Shown here: positions 26,126 through 34,680 of the stretch, piece after piece
Layout of the letters: the number at the start of each line of letters is the position of its first letter
How positions within the stretch are numbered: position 1 is the stretch's first letter
NCBI GenBank assembly: GCA_015709655.1
Contig: CP054181.1
Location: 109,262 to 173,261, forward strand
Direction of reading: 5' to 3'
DNA from: Ignavibacteria bacterium
GTDB taxonomy: Bacteria; Bacteroidota; Ignavibacteria; Kapaibacteriales; Kapaibacteriaceae
DNA length: 64,000 bases
Program-made: the position numbers and the translations under genes
Notes under the pieces: model-generated
What the model was told of the DNA's origin: nothing
The model's input: only the letters and a program-made list of their open reading frames with translations
The model's database searches: none

Positions 26126-26779
26126 TCATTCAGCTAACTTCAAGAACTCTGTTCTCAGGGCATGGCTCGTAGCCATAAGCCCCCTGACAACACTAGTAAC
26201 CATGGTGCTATGCTCGTCGGCTTCAACACCGCGGGCAACCATGCAGTAATGGCGTGCATTAATCACAACGCCAAGAGCAAGCGGATTAAGCAGCTCAACA
26301 AGATAATCGGCAATCTGCTCACCAAGTTCTTCCTGTATCTGTCCGCGCCGGGAAAACCAGTCAACGATACGGGTGAACTTACTCAATCCGATTACTTTAT
26401 CGGTGGGGATATAGCCAATTGAACACGTCCCGGAAATCGGCTGCCAGTGGTGACTGCACACGCTCATGACCTTGATTCCTTTTGAAATAACAAGTCCATC
26501 AACCTTTCTCCGGTTTGGGAATACCGTTATCTCAGGGGGCTTTGCAAAACGTCCGGCATAAAGTTCGCGTACCCACATCTTGGCAAGCCGTTGCGGTGTT
26601 CGCGTGCTGTTCGAATCGTTTCTGTCGATTCGTAAAATGTCGAAAATCTCAGCATATTTCTGTTCAAGCTCCCGCTGCATTTCATCCAGCTCCGCCGGAC
26701 TTAACTCCAGATTACCGTTCGAATCAAAAAGGGGCCTTCCCTTGCTGTCTGCTTCAGGATATAACTTTGAGTTATTCAT
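26126..26779 (-). CDS. folE: GTP cyclohydrolase I
   Basis: A 217-residue type I GTP cyclohydrolase, which converts GTP to dihydroneopterin triphosphate. Zinc ligands are in SVCSHHWQPISG and in HYCMVARG, and KVIGLSKFTRIVDWFSRR is the substrate-pocket helix. The CSHH form replaces the common CEHH but keeps the ligands. ATG at 26779 is chosen over GTG at 26788 because GGGAGAG lies eight bases before it. It overlaps the upstream PTPS-like gene, so the two consecutive pterin steps are translationally coupled. Confidence 0.88.
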   Translation of the reverse strand: MNNSKLYPEADSKGRPLFDSNGNLELSPAELDEMQRELEQKYAEIFDILRIDRNDSNSTRTPQRLAKMWVRELYAGRFAKPPEITVFPNRRKVDGLVISKGIKVMSVCSHHWQPISGTCSIGYIPTDKVIGLSKFTRIVDWFSRRGQIQEELGEQIADYLVELLNPLALGVVINARHYCMVARGVEADEHSTMVTSVVRGLMATSHALRTEFLKLAE

Positions 26780-27218
26780 GACTGCCACTCTCCCATGTTG
26801 TTACCTCTACCGGTTCACCCCTGTATTCGGCAGAATTTGAGTCGCTCTCATGCAAGCGGACCGAGAACAGAGTTCCGCTTGGCAGTGCATGTACAAGACG
26901 CTTCCAGAAAACCACGCATAAGTTTTCTACCGTTGGAATTACACCGCGCAGAAATTCAACATCATAATTTAGGTGCTTGTGGTCTACATGATCCACAACC
27001 TGCTCATCAATAATCTTCTTCAGAACCTTTAAGTTGATCACATATCCTGTGGCGGGATCAGGTAAGCCGCACAATGTAACTTCCAGTACGTAATTGTGAC
27101 CATGACCAAACGGATTATTGCACTTATCAAAGATGGCATCGTTCTGTTCGTCAGTAAACGTTGGGTTATACAACCGGTGTGCAGCCGAGAACATTGCCTT
27201 GCGAGTTACGTAAACCAT
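26772..27218 (-). CDS. 6-pyruvoyl-tetrahydropterin synthase / QueD family protein
   Basis: A 148-residue T-fold enzyme acting on dihydroneopterin triphosphate. Zinc-binding histidines are H14 (FSAAHRL), H39 and H41 (CNNPFGHGHNY), the catalytic Cys is C33, and the DHKHLNYD and PTVENL segments are present. The CNNPxGHGHNY wording is closer to the eukaryotic-type PTPS than to many QueD proteins. Direct coupling to folE fits either queuosine (carboxy-tetrahydropterin) or a biopterin-like cofactor; no other queuosine or biopterin gene is in the window to decide. Confidence 0.82.
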   Translation of the reverse strand: MVYVTRKAMFSAAHRLYNPTFTDEQNDAIFDKCNNPFGHGHNYVLEVTLCGLPDPATGYVINLKVLKKIIDEQVVDHVDHKHLNYDVEFLRGVIPTVENLCVVFWKRLVHALPSGTLFSVRLHESDSNSAEYRGEPVEVTTWESGSHE

Positions 27219-27266
27219 AAAAAGCTCTCTTCAAGTTAGATATTTGTACAGAAACTGTAAACTACG

Positions 27267-27995
27267 ATGTTCAGGATACTTCCATATCTCCTAACCTGCT
27301 GTGCCACTGTACATTCCATTGCACATTCGCCTGCTGTTGTGACATCCAACCGTGCTTCGCACATCGTGACGATGATGGTGGAAGGCACATTATCGGCATC
27401 CGGCAACCGCTCAGTTCCGGGTGCTTCGTTTCAGGCAGAACTCGACTCAGCAGGAAATTACCTGGTCACGATGAACGGTCCGTTTGGGATTACCATGGCA
27501 CGCATGTATGCAACGGCCGACAGTTTTGTGCTTGTAAATTACCTGGAGCAGCAGGTTTGGTATGGCAACCCCAACAACCCTGACCTGCTATCGGCTGCAC
27601 ACCTTCCGGTTTCTGCTGCAGAATTCATGATACTGCTTAAAGGCGGTGTTCCCGGTAATGTGCAGCGCTTTTCCCCAGCAAACCGTCCAGGGGAACATGT
27701 CCTGTTTGTTAGCAGGGACTCCCTGGTTACCGAGTATCTTCTGGTTGACACCACCAGGAACGTGGTCCTGCAGTATCAGCGAAAGGACACGACATCGCAG
27801 ATACTGCTTGATGTTGTTTTTACAAACATCAAAATGACTGACTCGGTAGCCCTTGCTCACCACATTGACATCGACGGAGTACGGCGGCAGCAATCTGTCT
27901 CGATAACACTAACGAACGTTAGAATAAACCAGCCCATGCCCAAGCCCCTTTCAATTTCAATCCCTCAGGCGTACCAGCGACGCTACTTTCACTAG
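27267..27995 (+). CDS. LolA/LolB-like (DUF4292-like) exported protein
   Basis: A 242-residue exported protein with an N-terminal signal segment and a half-barrel-like beta pattern. The flow of strands resembles DUF4292/LolA-LolB proteins that carry lipoproteins or lipids across the periplasm. The stop (TAG) is directly followed by the ATG of the LptD-like gene, so the two are coupled, and a role in outer-membrane assembly is the natural reading. Family assignment is by overall pattern rather than a strict motif. Confidence 0.55.
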   Translation: MFRILPYLLTCCATVHSIAHSPAVVTSNRASHIVTMMVEGTLSASGNRSVPGASFQAELDSAGNYLVTMNGPFGITMARMYATADSFVLVNYLEQQVWYGNPNNPDLLSAAHLPVSAAEFMILLKGGVPGNVQRFSPANRPGEHVLFVSRDSLVTEYLLVDTTRNVVLQYQRKDTTSQILLDVVFTNIKMTDSVALAHHIDIDGVRRQQSVSITLTNVRINQPMPKPLSISIPQAYQRRYFH

Positions 27996-30575
27996 ATGAA
28001 TTGCATTCGCCTGCTCCTGTTGTGTATGTGCAGTGCTCCGATGTGGGCAGGTTTATTAATGCCCGCACCGCAAAATCCGGTCAGCCCACCCCAACAAGCC
28101 GACACTACCGAACAACAGACTGACACCGTCAGGCGACACGATATCGACACAATTGTGTATATCAGGGCTCGCGATACCGTACACTACCGTGCCGGAACAA
28201 AAACGATGTACCTGCGCGGCAAAAGTGTTGTTTCGTATGAGCAGCAGAAGCTCGAGGCAAATCGTATTGACATGGATTTTGGGACCAGCACGATTACCGC
28301 TCAGCCTTCATCTGACTCGGCCGGGCGACAGGTTGGCTTCCCGGTGTTTTCCGATAACGGTCAGGAATTTGCCGGCGCACGAATGACGTACAACTTTAAA
28401 ACCGGAAAAGGGAATGTTGTTTTCGGAGAAACCACAGTGGAAGGGGGCTTTTACTACGGTGACAGAATCAAGCGGGTTGGACAGAGAACTGCCTTTGTAG
28501 AAGACGGATGCTACACCACCTGTGATGCACCGAAACCTCACTTTTACTTTAACTCCCCCAAAATGAAAATTGAACTGGAAAATAAAATTTATTTAAATCC
28601 TGTAATACTGTATGTAGAAGATATTCCGGTATTTGCATTACCCTTTGGTTTGTTCTTTAGTACCGAACATGGTCGCCGCTCCGGCTTCATCATGCCATCT
28701 CCACTGGTTTCAAGCAATCGTGGCGTTGCACTGCAAAACCTTGGGTATTATTTTGCCATCAGTGATTATTTCGACACTGAGCTTACTGCAGATATCACAA
28801 CCAAGGGTGGTTTTACGCTCTACAACAGGTCGCGGTGGGCACTGCGGGATTACTTTAGCGGGAATGCGGAGTTCAGATACGGATATACTCGGTTTAACAC
28901 TGATAGTCCGTACCAGATGAACCTTGGAATCTCAGTCAATCACAGCCAGCAGTTGCGTCCAATGGAAAACATCGCTGTTAACGTACTTCTCACCTCACAG
29001 AAGTATTATCAAAATACGTCGTTTAATCCATACGACCGATTACAGCAAATTGCACGGTCAACAGCATCCTACCAGCGCTCGTTTTTTAATGGTACGACGC
29101 TGAACCTGAACATGGTCCGTGACGAAAACATGGTTAACGGTTCCGTAACCAACTCACCCACGGTAAACCTTTCAATACCACAGTGGTTTCCATTACGCTC
29201 CCTGAAAAACACTGCAAACTGGCTTGCCGATGTAAGCGTCCAATATCGCGTGGTAGGCAGATACTTCCAGAGCTCACTGAGGACCTCTGAAACCGATCCG
29301 TTTGTCAGGACTGAATACACCACCATCGAACATAGACCGGCAATTACAATCTCACCGAAGATTGGATATTTTACCCTTCAGCCAACAATCAGCTACAGCG
29401 AAAACTGGTATGCTCAGCAGTATACACAGAGCATTAATCCGGCAGACTCAACGCTGACCATTACACGAAGCAACGGACTATTCAGAGAGTATACCTATGG
29501 CGCCGGTGTTGCAGCCAGCACATTTCTGTATGGGATGGCTTATCCAAGGATTTTTGGTATTAGTGCCATACGGCATACCCTTCAGCCAGTCGTCGGGATT
29601 ACCTATATCCCTGATCAAAGTGACTCGTCACTTGGTTTTTATGGCTACCTCACCAGCCCCATTACAGGCAGGCAAACCCGGTATCACAGGTTTGCACCAG
29701 CAGGACAGCTTGCATCACCAGAACAGCAGGCTAACATAACGCTGAGTCTGCTCAATAAAATTAGTATTAAACCGGAATCTGATACTGCCGACACGGTTGC
29801 TCCCCGACCGTTCGACGTGCTGACGTTTACACTTAACACCTCCTACAACCTTGCATCGGACTCGCTGCGACTTCGGCCAATTAGCTTCAGCCTGCGATCA
29901 CCCGTGCTTGACGCAATTGAATTTTCAGCAGCAGGTGTTTTTAATGTCTATGACCAGGACCTTGTCCAGGATGAAGCAACCGGCAGGATGGTTTGGCGGG
30001 ATGTTAACCGGTGGACAGGAGAGCGTGCAGGAGGCGGGCTAGCCAGGCTAACTAGTTTGTCGGTTCAGCTTGGTACACGTTTTAGTTCTTCAGGTGTCAA
30101 CTTTGAACCGCGCAAATACCATCAGGAAAGCAGCGATACCACCCAAGACGGGGCAACGCTGCGCAACCGGTTTGGGCAACGTCTGAACTTCCAGGAGGAA
30201 GCTATTGATTTGTTTGGAGATACGTCACCCGGTTGGCAGCCACTTACAATGCCGTGGAATATTTCGTTTTCGCTTGCTTATGCGGTAAACAAGCCAACAC
30301 CTGACTACATGACCGAGTCATTATTCCTGGCGTTTCAGGGCAATCTTACGATAACACAAACGTTATCGGTGTCGGCCATGGGAAGCTATGATATTTTAAA
30401 CCACACAGTGAACAGCCCCATCATCGACATTCGGAAACAAATACACTGCTGGAATTTAAGTTTGAACTGGGTTCCCACCGGATTCAACCGGGGCTTTTTT
30501 CTCCGTTTTTCTGCTGCTGCCCCGCAGTTGCAGGGACTTGTTATTCAGAAACAAAACACTCCTCTCTACAGGTAA
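27996..30575 (+). CDS. lptD: LptD-like outer-membrane LPS assembly protein
   Basis: An 859-residue outer-membrane protein: signal peptide, an OstA/LptA-like N-terminal jelly-roll region (LRGKSVVSYEQQKLEANRI, then MTYNFKTGKGNVVFGETT), and a long C-terminal barrel. The conserved GCYTTCDAPKPHFYF element matches LptD's Y-T-x-C-x-x-x-x-P motif, and PFGLFFSTEHGRRSGF matches the P-G-x-x-x-x-x-R-x-SG segment. LptD puts lipopolysaccharide into the outer leaflet. The gene follows the LolB-like gene without a gap. Confidence 0.85.
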   Translation: MNCIRLLLLCMCSAPMWAGLLMPAPQNPVSPPQQADTTEQQTDTVRRHDIDTIVYIRARDTVHYRAGTKTMYLRGKSVVSYEQQKLEANRIDMDFGTSTITAQPSSDSAGRQVGFPVFSDNGQEFAGARMTYNFKTGKGNVVFGETTVEGGFYYGDRIKRVGQRTAFVEDGCYTTCDAPKPHFYFNSPKMKIELENKIYLNPVILYVEDIPVFALPFGLFFSTEHGRRSGFIMPSPLVSSNRGVALQNLGYYFAISDYFDTELTADITTKGGFTLYNRSRWALRDYFSGNAEFRYGYTRFNTDSPYQMNLGISVNHSQQLRPMENIAVNVLLTSQKYYQNTSFNPYDRLQQIARSTASYQRSFFNGTTLNLNMVRDENMVNGSVTNSPTVNLSIPQWFPLRSLKNTANWLADVSVQYRVVGRYFQSSLRTSETDPFVRTEYTTIEHRPAITISPKIGYFTLQPTISYSENWYAQQYTQSINPADSTLTITRSNGLFREYTYGAGVAASTFLYGMAYPRIFGISAIRHTLQPVVGITYIPDQSDSSLGFYGYLTSPITGRQTRYHRFAPAGQLASPEQQANITLSLLNKISIKPESDTADTVAPRPFDVLTFTLNTSYNLASDSLRLRPISFSLRSPVLDAIEFSAAGVFNVYDQDLVQDEATGRMVWRDVNRWTGERAGGGLARLTSLSVQLGTRFSSSGVNFEPRKYHQESSDTTQDGATLRNRFGQRLNFQEEAIDLFGDTSPGWQPLTMPWNISFSLAYAVNKPTPDYMTESLFLAFQGNLTITQTLSVSAMGSYDILNHTVNSPIIDIRKQIHCWNLSLNWVPTGFNRGFFLRFSAAAPQLQGLVIQKQNTPLYR

Positions 30576-30603
30576 GACCTCTCAACTGCTGTTGTTGTTT
30601 CGC

Positions 30604-30611
30604 TAATTTTG
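30604..30611 (+). promoter_or_regulatory. Putative -7 promoter element for glmS
   Basis: TAATTTTG fits TAnnTTTG and lies 28 bases before the glmS ATG, in the 64-base gap after lptD. No glmS ribozyme could be recognised, which is expected outside Gram-positive bacteria; the leader would be only about 20 bases. Confidence 0.4.
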
Positions 30612-30639
30612 TTTGATATTTAAACGTAAAGCTTGAATT

Positions 30640-32472
30640 ATGTGTGGAATTGTAGGATACATCGGACAGCAGAATGCAGCCGGCCTTCTTGTTGAAGGTT
30701 TACAAAGGATGGAATACCGCGGATACGATAGTGCCGGTATTTGTGTCGTTGACAACGGTGGGCTGTTCATTTCGAAAAAAGCCGGCAGGGTTCGTGAACT
30801 TGAGAAGACATTGAATCTCGCCGAAATCGACGGTACGGTTGGAATCGGTCATACCCGGTGGGCAACTCACGGAGAACCAACTGACAGGAATGCTCACCCG
30901 CATACTGACCATTCGGGAAGAATTTCGCTGGTTCACAATGGAATTATCGAGAACTACCTAACCATCAAGAAGCAGTTGGAAGGTGCGGGGCTTACATTTA
31001 CTTCTGACACCGATTCGGAAGTCCTTGCCGTTTTTATTGGCATGCTGTACGAAAAGCTGGGTGATTTGGAACTGGCCGTTCAAACAGCACTAAACGAAGT
31101 TGAAGGAACCTTCGGCCTGGTGGTTGTAAGCACCGTAGAACCTGACCTGCTGATTGCCGCACGTCGTGGCAGTCCTATGATTCTTGGCGTTGGCAAGAAC
31201 GAATATATTGTTGCATCGGATGCATCAGCCATCATTGCTCATACGCGGAGTGTAATGTATTTGCAAGAAAACGAGATGGCCATTGTACGTCCCGACGGCT
31301 ATGTAACCAAAACCATTAGCAATGAGCAAACCCACGGAGAAATCGAAGAGATTTCGTTCGAGTTAAACCAGCTGGAGCGAGGCGGTTTCCCACATTTCAT
31401 GCTGAAGGAGATTTTTGAGCAGCCAACAACGTTTCGTGACGGCTTTCGAGGTCGGCTACAGGCACACGACGGAACGGTTCGGCTGGGAGGTCTGTCAGGA
31501 GTTCATGAACAGCTGCGGAATGCCCGGAGGATTATTATCACTGCATGCGGAACAAGCTGGCATGCCGCGCTTGTTGGTGAATACCTGATAGAATCACTTG
31601 CCAGAATTCCGGTTGAAGTTGAATATGCCAGTGAATTCCGGTATCGCGACCCCATCATTGAACCGGATGACGTTGTGGTTGCCATTTCGCAGAGTGGAGA
31701 AACGGCAGACACCCTGGCGGCAATCCGCGAAGCAAAAAAGCGAGGCGCAACCGTTCTTGGCATGGTAAACGTGGTTGGTTCTACCATTGCTCGCGAAACG
31801 GATGCCGGTGTGTATCTGCATGCCGGTCCTGAAATTGGCGTTGCTAGTACAAAAGCATTTACGTCACAACTGTGCGTACTCGTTCAATTTGCACTTTTGC
31901 TGGGGAGGATGCGCAATCTGGGTATTGACGAAGGCAGGAAAATTGCACAAGCTCTTGAAGCTCTTCCCGATCAAATGCAGCAGGTACTGCAGCGCGCTGA
32001 TGAGGTTGAACGAATTGCATACCTTTACAGCACAGTATCAAATTCACTGTACCTTGGTAGGGGGCTTAACTTCCCGGTAGCTCTCGAAGGCGCCCTGAAG
32101 CTGAAAGAAATTTCATACGTGCACGCAGAAGGCTACCCGGCTGCCGAAATGAAACACGGACCCATTGCCCTTATTGATGAAAATATGCCGGTGGTTTTCA
32201 TTGCCCCGCATGATGAGATCTATGACAAGGTACTGTCGGGAATCCAGGAAGTACGCGCCCGCAGAGGTAAGGTGATTGCAATTGCTACTGATGGTGATAC
32301 GCTAATGCAAACTGTTGCCGATCATGTTATTTATATTCCGGAGACCTTGCCGCTCTTAACACCGGTTCTTGCATCGATTCCACTGCAGCTGTTTGCCTAC
32401 TATGTTGCTGTTGCCCGCGGCTGTAATGTGGATATGCCCCGGAATTTGGCAAAAAGCGTAACCGTAGAGTAA
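30640..32472 (+). CDS. glmS: Glutamine--fructose-6-phosphate aminotransferase (isomerizing)
   Basis: A 610-residue enzyme making glucosamine-6-phosphate for peptidoglycan and lipopolysaccharide. The N-terminal glutaminase begins MCGIVGYIG with catalytic Cys2, and has HTRWATHGEPTDRNAHPH; two SIS sugar-isomerase domains follow (SQSGETADTL and the second near YLGRGLNFPVALEGALKLKE); the protein ends DMPRNLAKSVTVE as in E. coli. Length is normal. Confidence 0.97.
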   Translation: MCGIVGYIGQQNAAGLLVEGLQRMEYRGYDSAGICVVDNGGLFISKKAGRVRELEKTLNLAEIDGTVGIGHTRWATHGEPTDRNAHPHTDHSGRISLVHNGIIENYLTIKKQLEGAGLTFTSDTDSEVLAVFIGMLYEKLGDLELAVQTALNEVEGTFGLVVVSTVEPDLLIAARRGSPMILGVGKNEYIVASDASAIIAHTRSVMYLQENEMAIVRPDGYVTKTISNEQTHGEIEEISFELNQLERGGFPHFMLKEIFEQPTTFRDGFRGRLQAHDGTVRLGGLSGVHEQLRNARRIIITACGTSWHAALVGEYLIESLARIPVEVEYASEFRYRDPIIEPDDVVVAISQSGETADTLAAIREAKKRGATVLGMVNVVGSTIARETDAGVYLHAGPEIGVASTKAFTSQLCVLVQFALLLGRMRNLGIDEGRKIAQALEALPDQMQQVLQRADEVERIAYLYSTVSNSLYLGRGLNFPVALEGALKLKEISYVHAEGYPAAEMKHGPIALIDENMPVVFIAPHDEIYDKVLSGIQEVRARRGKVIAIATDGDTLMQTVADHVIYIPETLPLLTPVLASIPLQLFAYYVAVARGCNVDMPRNLAKSVTVE

Positions 32473-32475
32473 CCG

Positions 32476-33483
32476 ATGTCTGAGGCTCCTTCGATCCCAT
32501 CCGTTGTGCGAAAACTCCGCTCCGGACATCGCCGGACGCTGGCCGAGATGATCTCGGTAGTTGAAAGCTCTGCTCCATCTGATATCGAATTCGCACGAAC
32601 CCTGATCGTTGAACTATCTGGTAACAAGCAATCACCTACCAGGCGAATTGCATTAAGCGGTGTTCCCGGGGTTGGAAAAAGCTCAATGATCGAAGCACTC
32701 GGCATGTATTATGTCTCTCGTGGCGATCGTGTTGCCGTGCTGACCATTGATCCTACGAGCCACCGCTCCGGTGGAAGCGTCTTGGGAGATATTGTTCGGA
32801 TGCCACTTCTGAGCGCTCAGCCCAATGCCTTTATCAGATCCTCACCATCAAAACTGGAGCTTGGTGGAACCACGCGCTCTACCCGCGAAAGTATAGCCCT
32901 GTGTGAAGCTGCTGGTTTTACCGTTATTCTGGTGGAAACCGTTGGTGTTGGCCAGAGCGAAGTGAGCGTTGCCAACATGGTTGATGTATTTGTGCTGCTG
33001 GTTCTCCCAAATGCGGGCGATGATGTTCAGGGAATTAAACGCGGTATCATGGAAGTGGCTGACATCATTGCCGTTAACAAATCAGATCTTGACAGTGCCG
33101 CTGCCCGGCGGGCTAAAAACATCCTAACGGGCGCACTGCGTTACATGCAACCGCCAGACCTGTCATGGAATCCACCGGTTCTGTGCAGCAGCTCAGGAGT
33201 CGTACCGGATATCGCCATGCTGGTGAATGCAATTGATAACTATTTCGATCATTCACGTAATTCGGCTCTTACTGCAAAACGTAGTCGTCAGAATGCAGAC
33301 TGGTTTCAATCTCTCAAGCAACAGGTTGTTTCCGACGCTATTATGAAGTCATCACTTGGGAGTGATTTTGTTCAAACCCTGCACAATCAGGTCGGCTCGG
33401 GCACCCTTCACCCACTACAGGCCGCGGCAATCCTTTCTGAAAAACTGTTAACCTTATTTACCGGACACCACCATGACACTTAA
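32476..33483 (+). CDS. meaB: MeaB/ArgK-type GTPase (methylmalonyl-CoA mutase chaperone family)
   Basis: A 335-residue G3E GTPase. P-loop GVPGVGKSS is at residues 62-70, followed by LTIDPTSHRSGGSVLGDIVRM, the switch ETVGVGQSE, and NKSD. MeaB loads and protects the cobalamin of methylmalonyl-CoA mutase or related acyl-CoA mutases. No mutase gene is in the window, so the partner must lie elsewhere. It follows glmS by three bases and overlaps the next gene by 11 bases. Confidence 0.88.
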   Translation: MSEAPSIPSVVRKLRSGHRRTLAEMISVVESSAPSDIEFARTLIVELSGNKQSPTRRIALSGVPGVGKSSMIEALGMYYVSRGDRVAVLTIDPTSHRSGGSVLGDIVRMPLLSAQPNAFIRSSPSKLELGGTTRSTRESIALCEAAGFTVILVETVGVGQSEVSVANMVDVFVLLVLPNAGDDVQGIKRGIMEVADIIAVNKSDLDSAAARRAKNILTGALRYMQPPDLSWNPPVLCSSSGVVPDIAMLVNAIDNYFDHSRNSALTAKRSRQNADWFQSLKQQVVSDAIMKSSLGSDFVQTLHNQVGSGTLHPLQAAAILSEKLLTLFTGHHHDT

Positions 33484-34678
33484 TACGGCATACATTCAGC
33501 AAATACTCAGAGCACACGGTATTGATGCCTGGGCTTTGTATGATTTTCGCGGCTCGAATTCAATTGCCTGGACAACGCTCAACGTTGCTCCAGAGGCACA
33601 CTGCACACGTCGCTGGATGGTAGTAATCCCAGCTGATGGCACAGTGGTTAAAGTTGTTCACTCCATGGAGCAGCACCCCTTGCACCATCTTGACGTTGCG
33701 GCACAGTACTACACAACACACCAAGAGTGGGTATCTGCAGTGCAGCAAACCTTAGCCCCCTACAAGACTCTCGCCATGGAGTACTCACCCAATGGCAGCC
33801 TGCCTGTTGTGAGCAAGGTTGATGCAGGCACACTTGAAATGGTAAGGGGCTTGGGACACACCATCGTATCAAGTGCCGATATTTCACAATACACGACAAG
33901 TGTACTATCGAACGTACAGCTCGCCGGAGCAGCGGTCACTGCCGGACTACTGCGGGATGCAATGTTCGAAGGCTTTTCACTCGTGCGCGAACGCCTGCTT
34001 GCCAACAGCACCGTCACCGAATACGAAGTGCAGCAGCATATTCTTGCTGAACTTCAGTCACGCGGACTTGAAACTGACGGAGAATTAATCGTAGCAATTG
34101 GTACGAATGCATCAAGTCCTCACTATGCACCAACCGCATTAACCCACAGCAGAATTCGGCCCGACATGCTCTTACTGCTGGACTGCTGGGCAAGAAGTTC
34201 AGCGCCCGGATCAGTTTGGGCTGATTTAACCTGGATGGCATATACATCCGACAGAATTCCTGAGCATAATGCCCGGATATTTGATAGCGTGACGCAGGCC
34301 AGAGATGCCGCAATTACACTCGTACAACAGCGCATTGAAGCACAACAAATCATAAAAGGTTGCGAAGTTGACAACGCGGCACGTACCTCCATTATCCAGT
34401 CTGGATTCGGTGCTGAGTTTATACACAGAACCGGACACAGCATTACCACTGAACTGCACGGACCCGGTGTTAATATGGATAGCTATGAAACTGACGACAC
34501 ACGTCAGCTTCTGCCTGGAACAACCTTCTCCATCGAACCGGGAGTTTATATAGCAGGCAAGGAAGGCTATCGCTCGGAAATTAATATTATTATTGACCAT
34601 AACAACCGTGTGCAGATTCCCAGTGCACCGATTCAGCATGGTTTACTCCCGCTTCTTGCCGAGGACTGGCAGCAGTAA
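33473..34678 (+). CDS. M24 family metallopeptidase (Xaa-Pro aminopeptidase-like)
   Basis: A 401-residue pita-bread-fold peptidase with an N-terminal creatinase-like domain (about residues 1-150). All five metal ligands are in place: D227 (LLLDCW), D241 (WADLTW), H322 (RTGHSI), E355 (FSIEPGVY) and E369 (YRSEI). It would cleave N-terminal residues, likely before proline, in the cytoplasm; no signal peptide. It is in a run of four tightly spaced + strand genes. Confidence 0.85.
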   Translation: MTLNTAYIQQILRAHGIDAWALYDFRGSNSIAWTTLNVAPEAHCTRRWMVVIPADGTVVKVVHSMEQHPLHHLDVAAQYYTTHQEWVSAVQQTLAPYKTLAMEYSPNGSLPVVSKVDAGTLEMVRGLGHTIVSSADISQYTTSVLSNVQLAGAAVTAGLLRDAMFEGFSLVRERLLANSTVTEYEVQQHILAELQSRGLETDGELIVAIGTNASSPHYAPTALTHSRIRPDMLLLLDCWARSSAPGSVWADLTWMAYTSDRIPEHNARIFDSVTQARDAAITLVQQRIEAQQIIKGCEVDNAARTSIIQSGFGAEFIHRTGHSITTELHGPGVNMDSYETDDTRQLLPGTTFSIEPGVYIAGKEGYRSEINIIIDHNNRVQIPSAPIQHGLLPLLAEDWQQ

Positions 34679-34680
34679 CA

